Shown: positions 26,001 to 35,800 of the stretch, in pieces
How the letters are laid out: each line of letters starts with the position of its first letter
Numbering within the stretch: position 1 is the first letter of the stretch
Origin: a virus
Reading direction: 5' to 3' (one strand)
DNA length: 45,707 nt
Virus record (IMG/VR): IMGVR_UViG_3300017917_003135
Coordinates: 1-45,707 of that record
Translations under genes and position numbers: made by a program
Notes under the pieces: generated by a model
The model's database searches: none
The model's input: only the letters and a program-made list of their open reading frames with translations
Told to the model about the DNA's origin: nothing

Positions 26001-26663
26001 ATGATATTTGATCCGTCAAGATTTAGACAGGGAGAAGAAAAAAGTATTACTTCCTATACCGCTGCTGGTCCCTGGGATCCAAGCAGATTTAGACGTGGAG
26101 AAGAAAGAGATAGACCTACTGAAAATCAAACAATAATCAAACAAAACCTTGATACGCAATCAAATCTAACTGTTACCCCTACTCCAGTTACAACTCCGCC
26201 ACCACCTACACCACCAGCAAGTATTAAAATTAAAAGTGCAACTCCAGAAATTATTTTATGGGATGAATCTTTAATCCCTGTAGAAATATTAACTGATTTA
26301 ATTTTTGAAAATATTGGCGGGCAAGAGTTGCTATCTATAACAAGACATGACATTATAAATGGAGAAAATGTATCAAATCAACTAATTAAAAATTTAACAT
26401 TTTTAAATCAAGAGTATTCTTCAAAAAGAATTTTAAGTTTACAAAATACATCAGATAAATATTTTTCAAACTTTAGTATTAAACTTGAATCTAAAATTCC
26501 ATTTGAAGGAAATGGTTTATTAGGAAACAATATTTATGTTGATAAGGACACACAAGATATAGTTATAGAATTTGTTAATTTAGAAGTAGATGAGAGGGTA
26601 GAGGCTCAAATAGGCATAGGTGGTACAATATATACTATAACTCTTGAGGTGGCAGAATCATGA
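26001..26663 (+). CDS. Minor tail protein with duplicated N-terminal peptide and proline linker
   Basis: The 220-residue protein is preceded by GGAGG (25990-25994). Its N-terminus carries two copies of one short motif, DPSRFRQGEE at residues 4-13 and DPSRFRRGEE at 26-35. Then come a polar spacer and the linker TPTPVTTPPPPTPPAS (about 59-74). The rest (75-220) is a beta-rich domain, SATPEIILWDESLIPVEILTDLIFENIGGQELL to AQIGIGGTIYTITLEV. The repeated peptide may be a docking motif for a repeated tail component, with the Pro linker as spacer. This is inferred from layout only. The gene overlaps the next by ATGA. Confidence 0.6.
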   Translation: MIFDPSRFRQGEEKSITSYTAAGPWDPSRFRRGEERDRPTENQTIIKQNLDTQSNLTVTPTPVTTPPPPTPPASIKIKSATPEIILWDESLIPVEILTDLIFENIGGQELLSITRHDIINGENVSNQLIKNLTFLNQEYSSKRILSLQNTSDKYFSNFSIKLESKIPFEGNGLLGNNIYVDKDTQDIVIEFVNLEVDERVEAQIGIGGTIYTITLEVAES

Positions 26664-27784
26664 TAACTAATACTGGCAAATACATTATTGCTAAATATTT
26701 GCTTGGGCAAACCCCAGCATATGCTTCATATATGGCACTGGGTTGTGGTGCAAAACCATTAGATACCTCTGAAACAGGAAGTGATTATTCTCAAAAAGAA
26801 AATCTTGATTTTGAAATGTTCCGTGTTCCAATTAGTTCTAGAGGATATGTTGTTGAAGATGGACAATCAAAGTTAGTATTAACAGCAGAATTACCTACAG
26901 AGGAAAGATATGAAATTTCTGAAATTGGAATATATTCAGCAGGCTCTAATCCAAACGCCTCTTCATATGATAGTAGATCAATTTTGGTTTTTTCACAAGG
27001 AGAGAACTGGCAGCACGTAACAACTTCTGCAACCACAGATATTTTAAGAATTACAGAGCCATTAGACTCTGCTTTATCTAATAATGTAATAGACACAAAT
27101 TCAAAAATTTTTGAAAGCAATGCTGATAATAAAATTTTTTATAACAACAATAGGGCAAATAGATACGAAAGGTGTAGATATTTTAATAATATAATTGCAG
27201 TTCGTGGAGACTCTTCTGTAATGACTACCTCTGGAGGGCATTTAGTGGTTGGCTCAAATCCAGAATATATTAGAGCGACTGGAATATCTTTAGACTTTTC
27301 TAAAAATGCTCCTTCAGACGAGTTAAGGTTGGCGTTTTCTGTTATTAATAAAGATGGAGATTCTTTATCTGTTCCAGATACAGTTAAAATTTTATTAGAG
27401 TTTACTAATAGCATAGATAGTTCAAAATTTACAAGATTTGAAGTTAATGTTGCAAATGGAACAGGTGCAGGCCAACATGATTTTGCTAATAATAGATACT
27501 GTGTAATTAATAAAGAATTGCAAGAACTTTATACAACATCTAACTTTTCATGGTCATCTGTTGACACGGTAAATATATATGCATCTATTATAGATGGTGG
27601 ATCAGAGTCTAATAATTTTTATGTAGTATTAGATGCATTAAGATTTGAAAATTTAAATACGCCAAATCCACTGTATGGATTAATAGGATATTCCGTAATT
27701 CAAAATGATACAGCCAAAACAGTTATTAAATCAACAAATACAAGCAACTATGTAGAATTCAAGTTTGCAATCGGTGTAGGATAA
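26660..27784 (+). CDS. Minor tail / baseplate-type protein
   Basis: The 374-residue protein starts in an ATGA overlap. It begins ITNTGKYIIAKYLLGQTPAYASYMALGCGAKPL, then has FRVPISSRGYVVEDGQSKLVLTAELPTEERYEISEIGIYSAG. That combination is seen in tail-fibre or baseplate proteins with an N-terminal structural domain. Residues 190-360 form a beta-sandwich-like region (HLVVGSNPEYIRATGISLDFS, KILLEFTNSIDSSKFTRFEVNV, NVYASIIDGG-type strands, VVLDALRFENLN) resembling carbohydrate-binding modules. Adhesion to the host is a reasonable guess given the neighbours. Confidence 0.55.
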   Translation: MITNTGKYIIAKYLLGQTPAYASYMALGCGAKPLDTSETGSDYSQKENLDFEMFRVPISSRGYVVEDGQSKLVLTAELPTEERYEISEIGIYSAGSNPNASSYDSRSILVFSQGENWQHVTTSATTDILRITEPLDSALSNNVIDTNSKIFESNADNKIFYNNNRANRYERCRYFNNIIAVRGDSSVMTTSGGHLVVGSNPEYIRATGISLDFSKNAPSDELRLAFSVINKDGDSLSVPDTVKILLEFTNSIDSSKFTRFEVNVANGTGAGQHDFANNRYCVINKELQELYTTSNFSWSSVDTVNIYASIIDGGSESNNFYVVLDALRFENLNTPNPLYGLIGYSVIQNDTAKTVIKSTNTSNYVEFKFAIGVG

Positions 27785-28335
27785 TGCCAGACAATAATAT
27801 AAAAAAAATTATAATAAAAAAATCTAGTCTGCCAGGACCAATTGGCGATAACGCTACTTTAGATTATAATATAAGATACAGAATTATTTCAGAGGATCAA
27901 AATAGATTTTCTCATTGGTCTCAAATTACCACACTAACAATAGACAATACAAATGATGAAACTGGATTTGACCCAAACGATATAGCGGGTACTAATATTC
28001 CACATTATGTCAGTGTAGACAATAATGCACATATTGCATCTATTTCTTGGACAATGCCAGCATTATTGATTACAAATCCAACAGAAGAGGAAAAAATATT
28101 ACAGGCTAAGCAGGCTGCCATTACAGAGTTTGATGTCTATGTACAATGGGAAACTGACGGGATTTGGGGCGATTGGATTTGGGTTGGAAAATCTACTGGT
28201 ACTAGTTATTCATTATCATATCCACATGGAAATGGATTTCCTGATCATATTAAGTTTAGAATTCAAAAAGTTACACTTATTAAAGCGCCTTTTAATGCAG
28301 CAACATATTTAGTTAGCGATATGCACAACCTGTAA
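27784..28335 (+). CDS. Minor tail protein with fibronectin-III-like domain
   Basis: The 183-residue protein overlaps the previous stop (TAATG). It opens with a Lys/Ile-rich strand (IKKIIIKKSSLPGPI). Next come YNIRYRIISEDQNRFSHWSQITTLTID and SVDNNAHIASISWTMPALL, and later EFDVYVQWETDGIWGDWIWVGKSTGTSYSL. The spacing of Trp, Tyr and strands resembles fibronectin type III domains often found in tail-tip proteins. It probably contributes to the tail tip. The exact partner is unknown. Confidence 0.55.
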   Translation: MPDNNIKKIIIKKSSLPGPIGDNATLDYNIRYRIISEDQNRFSHWSQITTLTIDNTNDETGFDPNDIAGTNIPHYVSVDNNAHIASISWTMPALLITNPTEEEKILQAKQAAITEFDVYVQWETDGIWGDWIWVGKSTGTSYSLSYPHGNGFPDHIKFRIQKVTLIKAPFNAATYLVSDMHNL

Positions 28336-28344
28336 TGATATAAT
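28336..28344 (+). promoter_or_regulatory. Extended -10 box upstream of last tail gene
   Basis: TGATATAAT starts next to the previous gene's stop. AGGAGG follows at 28348-28353, six bases before the ATG at 28360. Initiation at the normal distance would fall inside the ribosome site, so this box may start transcripts slightly early, or act only on downstream genes. Confidence 0.35.
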
Positions 28345-28359
28345 AATAGGAGGAAAAAT

Positions 28360-28803
28360 ATGGCAAAAATACCACTACCAGAACGAGGTCAACCTTTAGA
28401 CCTAACATATATAAATTCATTAGCAGATGCTGTTAATAGTTTATATAATCAGGTATCTGCTAGTACATCTAACTATGCATCCATAGATACTACTGGACTA
28501 GACAAAGTAAACTTAAAAACCTCTGAAATAGGTTTGGTTGCAGGACGTGTAGAAGTTTATAATAATGCAACTGTAACAGTAGCACAAGAAAAAGATTTTT
28601 CGTATAATTTTACAACTAATTTTAAATATGCACCAATTGTTACTGCTACCCCAGTAAACGTTGGTAATACTCCAGCAGGTAAAAATGTTTCTGTAATTTT
28701 AAAAAATGTAACAACTTCTCGTGTAGAAGGAGTTGTAAGGTTTGGAAGTGCTGGAGATCTATCCTTGTGGGTAAATCTTATTATTGTTGGTGTTCCAAAT
28801 TAA
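28360..28803 (+). CDS. Putative tail tip/fibre protein
   Basis: The 147-residue protein has a strong AGGAGG ribosome site. The N-terminus is a helix suited to trimerisation (LTYINSLADAVNSLYNQVSAST). The C-terminal part is a beta domain: GRVEVYNNATVTVAQEKDFSYNFTTNFKYAPIVTATPVNVG, then VSVILKNVTTSRVEGVVRFGSAGDLSLWVNLIIVGVPN. This is a strand pattern like H-type-lectin or small fibre knobs. It closes the tail block and could be a receptor-binding tip. No homologue is recognised with certainty. Confidence 0.5.
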   Translation: MAKIPLPERGQPLDLTYINSLADAVNSLYNQVSASTSNYASIDTTGLDKVNLKTSEIGLVAGRVEVYNNATVTVAQEKDFSYNFTTNFKYAPIVTATPVNVGNTPAGKNVSVILKNVTTSRVEGVVRFGSAGDLSLWVNLIIVGVPN

Positions 28804-28994
28804 TGATTAAATGTTCAAAATGTAAGCGCAGAATGTTTGTCGATAGACAATATAGCAGAGCAGAACATTTAGAAGTATTTTGTTTAACCTGTGGTAATAG
28901 AAAATTTTATAATCCACCATCAGCATCAAGTGAGGGGATATGGCTACTTCAAAAGGAAATATTGAAAGCCAAGAATACAATCAGTCAAATGTAA
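28803..28994 (+). CDS. Small zinc-ribbon protein
   Basis: The 63-residue protein starts at the ATG overlapping the tail-gene stop (TAATG). An upstream in-frame ATG at 28767 would overlap the previous gene further. It carries two CxxC knuckles: CSKCKRRMFVDRQ and FCLTCGNRKFY, separated by about 25 residues, a one-zinc ribbon. Such phage peptides often bind nucleic acid or RNA polymerase, but no specific role can be read. It overlaps the next gene by 55 bases. Confidence 0.65.
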   Translation: MIKCSKCKRRMFVDRQYSRAEHLEVFCLTCGNRKFYNPPSASSEGIWLLQKEILKAKNTISQM

Positions 28995-29485
28995 TAAAAG
29001 GAAGCGGGGCTGTTTGGTTTTTAAATAAAGATTTGGTTAGAATTCATCATTATAATAGATCAAATGGAACTGTTGCTCTATATAATATTACAAAAAATAA
29101 AATTGAACTTTGTTTTATTTTAGATTTTAAAAAAAATAGAGAAAAGGCTTATACTATATCAGAAACTGCCAAACTTGTCAATAGACACAGAAAATATATG
29201 CCAAGTTTAATAAAACGAGGAGTCATTCCTCCGCCACTTGGATGTTCTGAAAATGGAAAACGTGGATATCAAATTAGAGCATATTATTCTGAAAGTCAGG
29301 TTAAAGAGATTCGTGATATACTTGCAAGTATACATATTGGACAACCAAGAAAAGATGGTTTAATAACAAATAATATGACGCCTACAAAACAAGAGTTGAC
29401 AAGGAAAATGGGCGATGGTATACTTACTTATACAAAAACTGAAGATGGAAGATTTATTCCAGTTTGGAACGAATCAATAAAATAA
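28940..29485 (+). CDS. MerR-like helix-turn-helix DNA-binding protein
   Basis: The 181-residue protein has a central winged-helix-type segment, AYTISETAKLVNRHRKYMPSLIKRGVIPPPLG (about residues 70-101). It matches the MerR/excisionase pattern of a two-helix DNA reader followed by a wing (GKRGYQIRAYYSESQVKEIRDIL). The N-terminal 65 residues form a separate beta-rich domain (GAVWFLNKDLVRIHHYNRSNGTVALYNITKNKIELCFILDF). The C-terminus is polar. It stands at the switch from tail to replication genes, so a regulator or replication accessory is plausible. The start overlaps the zinc-ribbon gene, with GAGGGG unusually close (two bases) to the ATG. Confidence 0.65.
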   Translation: MATSKGNIESQEYNQSNVIKGSGAVWFLNKDLVRIHHYNRSNGTVALYNITKNKIELCFILDFKKNREKAYTISETAKLVNRHRKYMPSLIKRGVIPPPLGCSENGKRGYQIRAYYSESQVKEIRDILASIHIGQPRKDGLITNNMTPTKQELTRKMGDGILTYTKTEDGRFIPVWNESIK

Positions 29486-29504
29486 TAATTGTTGGGAGAC
29501 AATA

Positions 29505-29711
29505 ATGGAAAATGATCAAACAAAGATAAATGTAACACTAGGCTATACTTATAATTTAGGAAATTTCCAATCACTAAGATTAGATCTTGGGATTGTTGAT
29601 AATAAAAAAGAAGGCGAAAGCATGAATGACGCATTTGAAAGAGTTTACGCTTTTGTTGAAGGAAAACTCACACAAAAATTAAAAGAGGCTAAGGCAGAAA
29701 TTCCTGAGTAA
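29505..29711 (+). CDS. Small hypothetical protein before replication block
   Basis: The 68-residue protein has a GGGAGA ribosome site. One beta hairpin is suggested by INVTLGYTYNLGNFQSLRLDLGIVD. It is followed by an amphipathic helix, MNDAFERVYAFVEGKLTQKLKEAKAEI. I recognise no named family. The stop overlaps the next ATG (TAATG), which ties it to the replication genes. Confidence 0.6.
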   Translation: MENDQTKINVTLGYTYNLGNFQSLRLDLGIVDNKKEGESMNDAFERVYAFVEGKLTQKLKEAKAEIPE

Positions 29712-30019
29712 TGGCAGAGCGCAAAGAGCGAATGGCTTTATTAAGTCGTTATAGCAAATTGCATATTGCTAAGTACGAAAAAAAGCCTATGCTAAACTTA
29801 AATATAGAGCAGTGGGCTGCAGATGCATTAATTGAATCTTATGGAATTGGAGAATGTTATGATTTACTTAATTATTATTTTGATGTTTCTGTTTCTCCTT
29901 CTTGGAGTTACTTTGCGTACAATTGTGAAAAAATACTACAAGCAAAACTAGATAAGATTAAAGACGAACAGGAAAGAATAGAAAGACGAAAAATGGCAAA
30001 AGAGTGGTTAAATGGATAA
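29711..30019 (+). CDS. Small helical protein, possible helicase loader or accessory
   Basis: The 102-residue, almost wholly helical, charged protein contains WAADALIESYGIGECYDLLNYYFDVS and SPSWSYFAYNCEKILQAKL. It overlaps the DnaB-like helicase gene by eight bases at its 3' end. Small helical proteins directly upstream of phage helicases are often loaders or primase-helicase accessories. There is no Walker motif, so it is not a DnaC-type ATPase. The role is inferred from position. Confidence 0.55.
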   Translation: MAERKERMALLSRYSKLHIAKYEKKPMLNLNIEQWAADALIESYGIGECYDLLNYYFDVSVSPSWSYFAYNCEKILQAKLDKIKDEQERIERRKMAKEWLNG

Positions 30020-31238
30020 TACAGAGGCAAAACTAATATCTGCTTTATTAAATGATAAGCAAATGCATGTTTTGTTACAAGCAAATGTAGAAAATTTATT
30101 AAAAACTCATACCGATTTATGGATTTTTATTAGAAAGTATTATGAGACTAACAATTCTGTTCCTCCCTATTCACTAATTGTAGAAAAATTTCGAGATTTT
30201 AAAATTATAGAAAATGTTGGTGCCACTAAGTATCATTTAGAAGAATTACAATCAGAATATTTAAATGATAGTTTGAAGGACATACTAAGATCTGCAGCAT
30301 CAGATGTTCAAAGTGGCAATGGAGATATTGCTCTTAATGAATTAATAAACAAAACATCTGAACTAAAAAAGAATACTGCAGCAATTAAAGATATTGATGC
30401 AACAGATTTAGAGTCCGCAATTGCATATTATACACAAATGCAAAAAATGAAAGAGTTAGGAAGTATTGGAATAAAAACAGGTTTGCCAGGGTTTGACAAC
30501 TATCTCCCATCTGGAATTATGCCAGGACAACTTGGAGTGTTTTTAGCATATCCAGGAATTGGCAAATCTTGGCTTGCTCTTTATTTTGCCGTGCAGGCTT
30601 GGAAACAAGGTAGATCTCCACTTATTATTAGTCTTGAAATGTCAGAAGTAGAAGTTAGAAATCGTGTTTTTGCAATTATGGGAGAGGGTATTTGGTCTCA
30701 TAGAAAAATTAGCAATGGAGAAATAGAATTAGATATGCTTAAATCTTGGCATGCAAAACATTTAGTTGGTAAACCAGAATTTCATATTATTTCAAATGAT
30801 AATGGTGGAGAAGTTAATCCATCTGTAGTACGTGGAAAAATTGATCAATACAAACCAGACTTTGTCATTGTAGATTATTTACAACTAATGTCTCCAAATC
30901 AAAAATCTGAAAATGAAACGGTACGTATGAAAAATCTTTCACGAGAATTAAAACTTATGGCCATTAGTGAAGAAGTGCCTATTATTGCTATTTCTTCTGC
31001 TACGCCAGATGATGTTACTAATTTAAATACCGTCCCAACTCTTGGGCAAACTGCTTGGTCTAGACAAATTGCCTACGATGCTGACTGGGTTTTGGCTTTA
31101 GGAAGAGCAACAAATAGCGACATTATTGAGTGTGCTTTTAGAAAAAATCGTAACGGATTTATGGGGGATTTTTTAGTTCAGGTAGATTTTGATAAAGGAT
31201 ATTACAGGTATAAAGATTTTGAGGATTTAAATGGTTAA
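30012..31238 (+). CDS. dnaB: DnaB-like replicative helicase
   Basis: The 408-residue protein is a RecA-fold hexameric helicase that would unwind DNA at the fork. The N-terminal helical domain (1-150) precedes GIKTGLPGFDNYLPSGIMPGQLGVFLAYPGIGKSW. The Walker A lysine is Lys185 and the Walker B acidic residue Asp288 in FVIVDYLQLM. The DnaB H2 motif SLEMSE follows Walker A as expected. The final Arg/Phe-rich segment (GRATNSDIIECAFRKNRNGFMGDFLVQVDFDKGYYRY) matches the family's ending. The gene overlaps the primase by eight bases, so helicase and primase are translated together. Confidence 0.92.
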   Translation: MDNTEAKLISALLNDKQMHVLLQANVENLLKTHTDLWIFIRKYYETNNSVPPYSLIVEKFRDFKIIENVGATKYHLEELQSEYLNDSLKDILRSAASDVQSGNGDIALNELINKTSELKKNTAAIKDIDATDLESAIAYYTQMQKMKELGSIGIKTGLPGFDNYLPSGIMPGQLGVFLAYPGIGKSWLALYFAVQAWKQGRSPLIISLEMSEVEVRNRVFAIMGEGIWSHRKISNGEIELDMLKSWHAKHLVGKPEFHIISNDNGGEVNPSVVRGKIDQYKPDFVIVDYLQLMSPNQKSENETVRMKNLSRELKLMAISEEVPIIAISSATPDDVTNLNTVPTLGQTAWSRQIAYDADWVLALGRATNSDIIECAFRKNRNGFMGDFLVQVDFDKGYYRYKDFEDLNG

Positions 31239-32169
31239 AAAGGGATATGGATCTAGTCTATATACAGAAGATCAAGTCCGTAGGGTCTTAGAAGGTTCTG
31301 GAATTGATATACAAAAAGAATTAGATACAGATTTTATAATTTTTTGTCCATATCATAATAATTTTAGAACTCCCGCTGGAGAGGTTTCAAAAACTAAAGG
31401 AACATTTTTATGTTTTTCTTGTCAAACGACCAGAGATTTAATATCTTTTGTTAGCGAAATAACCAATAGGACATATTTTGAATCCTTAAGATTTATTACT
31501 AGCAAAGGAAAGGCTTTGAATATTGAAGCAGCCGTAAATAAAACTTTAATTAAAACTCCAGATTATATTGCTTTTGATGAACTAACTATTAAAAGATTAA
31601 ATCATCAGGCTTTAAACTCACCAAGAGCAATGTCATATTATGAAAGAAGAAGAGTAACAAAAGATTCTATTGTAAAATTTAATCTTGGATATTCAGAAAA
31701 GCAAGATATGGTAACTATCCCAGTTCATGCACCAGATGGACTTGCTGTTGGTTTTGTTGGAAGATCAATTGAGGGTAAAGAATTTAAAAATACTCCTGGC
31801 CTTCCTAAATCTAAAATTTTATTTAATTTACATAGAGTTAAAACTTCTAGTAAAGTTTATGTCGTTGAGTCATCATTTGATGCTATAAGATTAGATCAAG
31901 TTGGATTTTCAGCGGTAGCCACTTTAGGGGCAAATGTATCAAATACACAAATAGAATTGCTTCAAAAATATTTTAATAACATTATTGTTATTGCTGATAA
32001 TGATGAAGCAGGAGGAAATATGAGAGATAGGATAATTGAAAAACTTAAATCTCGTGTTTCTGTTATACAACTTAATAAAGAATATAAAGACATAGGCGAT
32101 ATGGATGATAATGCAATCAGAAATTTAGAATTTCAGTTTGACAAATCTATATCGCTTATGCTAGAATAA
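31231..32169 (+). CDS. dnaG: DnaG-type DNA primase
   Basis: The 312-residue protein makes RNA primers for the polymerase. The N-terminal CHC2 zinc ribbon has Cys39, His42, Cys61 and Cys64 (FCPYHNN to FLCFSCQ). The TOPRIM core has Glu213 (VYVVESSFDA), the GANVS loop, and Asp256/Asp258 (IADNDEAGG), the expected metal-binding acids. It is about half the length of bacterial DnaG, lacking the large C-terminal helicase-interaction region, as is common in phages that encode a cognate helicase next to it. Confidence 0.9.
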   Translation: MVKKGYGSSLYTEDQVRRVLEGSGIDIQKELDTDFIIFCPYHNNFRTPAGEVSKTKGTFLCFSCQTTRDLISFVSEITNRTYFESLRFITSKGKALNIEAAVNKTLIKTPDYIAFDELTIKRLNHQALNSPRAMSYYERRRVTKDSIVKFNLGYSEKQDMVTIPVHAPDGLAVGFVGRSIEGKEFKNTPGLPKSKILFNLHRVKTSSKVYVVESSFDAIRLDQVGFSAVATLGANVSNTQIELLQKYFNNIIVIADNDEAGGNMRDRIIEKLKSRVSVIQLNKEYKDIGDMDDNAIRNLEFQFDKSISLMLE

Positions 32170-32195
32170 ATATACAAACACATAAGGAGAAAATT

Positions 32196-32846
32196 ATGAG
32201 CGTTATTAAGGGACTAAAAAATATCAATGCCCTGCTCGACAAACCAAAATCAGATGCACCAAAAGTTCGCTGGTTAAAACTTGCTGACGGACAAGCAGTT
32301 AAAATTCGTTTTATTGAAGAGTTGGATGAAGATTCTGCAAATTATAATGCAGAGCGTGGTCTTGCTCTTGTTGTTAAAGAACACGTTAATCCAAAAGACT
32401 ATAAGCGTAAGGCTGTAGACACAATGGATACAGAAGGACGTGACTGGGCAGAAGAAATGCACCGCAAAGATCCAAAGGCTGGCTGGAGAGCACGTCTTCG
32501 TTTTTATTGCAATGTTTTAGTTGATGATGGAATTGAGCCACCATATGTTGCAATTTGGTCAATGGGCGTTAGCAAGCAATCATCATTTAATACAATTCGT
32601 GAATATGCTTTAGAAACTGGAAGCATATCTAACCTAACATGGAAATTAAAGAGAAATGGACAAAGCACAGAAACCAGTTATACAATGATTCCATCTTCTC
32701 CAGATAAGGAACCATTTAATTGGGAAGGTATTACACCATACCCACTAGAAATGGCTTTACGTCGTATTCCATATGCAGAGCAAGAAGCATTCTATCTTGG
32801 CTACGATTCACCATCAGTAACTTCATCAACCAATACTGATTGGTAG
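32196..32846 (+). CDS. Putative single-stranded DNA-binding protein
   Basis: The 216-residue protein has a TAAGGAG ribosome site and CGT-rich Arg codons that suggest strong expression. It matches the layout of actinophage-type ssDNA-binding proteins: KVRWLKLADGQAVKIRFIEELDEDS near the N-terminus, then ARLRFYCNVLVDDGIEPPYVAIWSMGVSKQSSF, an OB-fold-like middle, and a polar acidic-ended tail (SPSVTSSTNTDW). It lies between primase and polymerase. Coating of single strands during replication is inferred from pattern and context. Confidence 0.65.
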   Translation: MSVIKGLKNINALLDKPKSDAPKVRWLKLADGQAVKIRFIEELDEDSANYNAERGLALVVKEHVNPKDYKRKAVDTMDTEGRDWAEEMHRKDPKAGWRARLRFYCNVLVDDGIEPPYVAIWSMGVSKQSSFNTIREYALETGSISNLTWKLKRNGQSTETSYTMIPSSPDKEPFNWEGITPYPLEMALRRIPYAEQEAFYLGYDSPSVTSSTNTDW

Positions 32847-32847
32847 T

Positions 32848-35800
32848 ATGAGTTACACTGGACTACACGTACATACACATTACTCATTAATGGATGGAGT
32901 TGCTACTCCAGCAGAGTATTTAGACCGTGCTGTGGCGCTAGGGATGACTTCTCTAGCGATCACAGACCACGGAACATTATCTGGTCACCGTGAGTTTGCT
33001 CGTGAGGCAAAATCAAGGGGTATTAAGCCAATTCTAGGAATAGAAGGCTATATGACCAATGATAGGTTTGATCGTCGTGAAAAGTCAGAACGAACAGGTC
33101 CATTAGATAGTAATTATAACCATATTGTTTTATTGGCTAAAAATGAAAAAGGTTTAGAAAATTTAAACAAAATTAATGAAATTGCTTGGACAGAGGGATA
33201 CTTTAGAAAACCAAGATTTGATTTTGAAACATTAGAAAAATATAAAGATGGCATTATTGTAACATCTGCTTGTCTAAGTGGCATTGTTACAAAAGCAGTA
33301 GAACAAGAAAATTATGCGGTTGCAAAAGAAAAAATACAATGGTTTAAAAGAGTTTTTAAAGATGACTATTATATTGAGGTAATGCCACACAATCCACCAC
33401 ATATTAATGTTGCCTTAATTGATTTAGCAGATGAATTTAATATTAAGGTAGTTGTTACTCCAGATTGTCATCATTCATCAACTGAACAAAAAGAAATTCA
33501 AGAGTTAATGTTAATTTTAAATACGCATGCAAAATTAGAAAAAGGCGTTACTTACGAAAAATCCAAAACATATAAAGATATGATGAAGCGCTTAGATTAT
33601 TTATATGGCAGAGAAAGAATGATGAGTTTTAACAAGTTTGATATTCATTTATTATCTTATGATGAAATTAAAAATGCAATGTTAAAGCAAGATATATATA
33701 GAGAAGACATATATCAAAATACATTAGAGATTGCTGCAAAAATTCAAGATTATAATATTAAAGAACATTTAAATTTGCTACCAGTTCAATATAAAAATCC
33801 AGATCAGGAGTTGGCAAATTTGGCTTTTGCTGGACTAGAAGAAAAAAAATTAAATAGTAATTGGCTTGGAAATGATATATATGAGCAACGATTAGATGAA
33901 GAACTTAGTATTATTAGAGAAAAGAAGTTTGCTCCATATTTTCTTGTTGTGAGTAATATGATTAACTGGGCAAAAAAAGAAGGAATTATGGTTGGTCCAG
34001 GTAGAGGCTCTTCTGCTGGATCTCTTCTTTGCTATTTGCTTGGAATTACAGAAATTGATCCAATTGAACATGGCCTGCTATTCTTTCGTTTTATTAATCC
34101 AGATCGTAATGATTTTCCAGATATTGATACTGACATTCAAGACTCACGTCGTGATGAAGTTAAAGATTATTTAGTTAGACAATATAGACACGTTGCTTCT
34201 ATTGCTACATTTTTAGAATTTAAAGACAAAGGTGTGGTTAGAGATGTTGCTAGAGCACTAAACGTTCCTTTGACAGATGTTAATAAAGTATTGAAGTTAG
34301 TAGATACTTGGGATGAATATTGTACTAGCAAAACTACCGAATGGTTTAGAGAAAAATATCCAGAAATAGAAAAGTTAGGAGAACAATTACGTGGTCGTAT
34401 TAGAGGTACTGGCATACATGCTGCTGGTGTTGTCACTAGTAAAGATCCTATTTTTAGGTACGCACCGTTGGAGACACGCTCTTCTCCTGGTTCCGATGAG
34501 CGCATTCCTGTTGTGGCAGTTGATATGGAAGAGGCTGAAAAAATTGGATTAATTAAAATTGATGCGCTTGGTTTAAAAACTTTAAGCGTCATTAAGGATA
34601 CTATTCAAGAAGTTGAAAAAAGACATTTTATAAAAATTAATTTATTAGATGTAAATTTAGACGACTCCAATATATATGAAATGATTTCGTCTGGGTATAC
34701 TAAAGGGGTGTTTCAGTGTGAAGCAACCCCCTATACTAATCTGTTAGTAAAAATGGGGGTAAGAAATTTATCAGAATTGGCTGCTTCAAATGCTTTAGTA
34801 AGGCCAGGAGCCATGAATACTATTGGCAAAGATTATATTTTGCGTAAACACGGTAAACAAAAGGTTACATATTTACATGATAAAATTAAAGAGATTACCT
34901 CAGATACCTATGGTTGTGTCTTGTATCAAGAGCAAGTTATGCAAGCATGTGTTGAGTTGGGTGGAATGACAATGTCTGAGGCTGATCAAGTAAGAAAAAT
35001 TATTGGTAAGAAAAAGAATGCGAGGGAATTTGATGCGTTTAAAGAAAAATTTATCAATGGCGCTTCTGCTTTTATTAGTCCCAACATTGCTCGTGATTTA
35101 TGGCATGATTTCGAAGCGCATGCGGGCTACTCGTTCAATAAAAGCCATGCGGTTGCTTACTCTACTCTCTCGTATTGGACGGCGTGGTTAAAATATTATT
35201 ATCCGTTAGAGTTTATGTTTGCTTTATTAAAAAATGAAAAAAATCCAGACAATAGAACGGAATATTTAATTGAAGCAAAACGAATGGGCATTCCCATCAA
35301 ACTACCACACATTAATGATTCTGGAAAAGATTTTGAAATTGAAGGTAAAGGAATAAGGTTTGGTCTAACCGCAATTAAATTTATTTCAGATAAAATTGCA
35401 GATAAATATATTAGTGCTAGACCATTTAAGACATATAAAGATGTAGAGCAATTTACATTTACTAAGGGCAATGGGGTTAATAGTAGAGCATTAGCAGCAA
35501 TGGATGCTATAGGAGCGCTTACCTTTTCAGATAATCCACGAGATGATAAAAAAATTAAAGAAAACTTATATGAATATTTAAATCTTCCAGAGTTTAATAC
35601 TGTAATTCCATCACATTATTATGCTTTTATTCAAGATGTTTCTGATTTTGAAGAAAAGGGTTCTTTTATTTTAATGGGTATGGTAAAAAACATTAAGCGT
35701 GGAACTGGTTGGTCACGAGTAGAGGTATTGGATAAAACTGGAAGTGTAGGCATATTTGATGAAGAACAAACATCTATTGAAGCAGGTAATACCTATCTCA

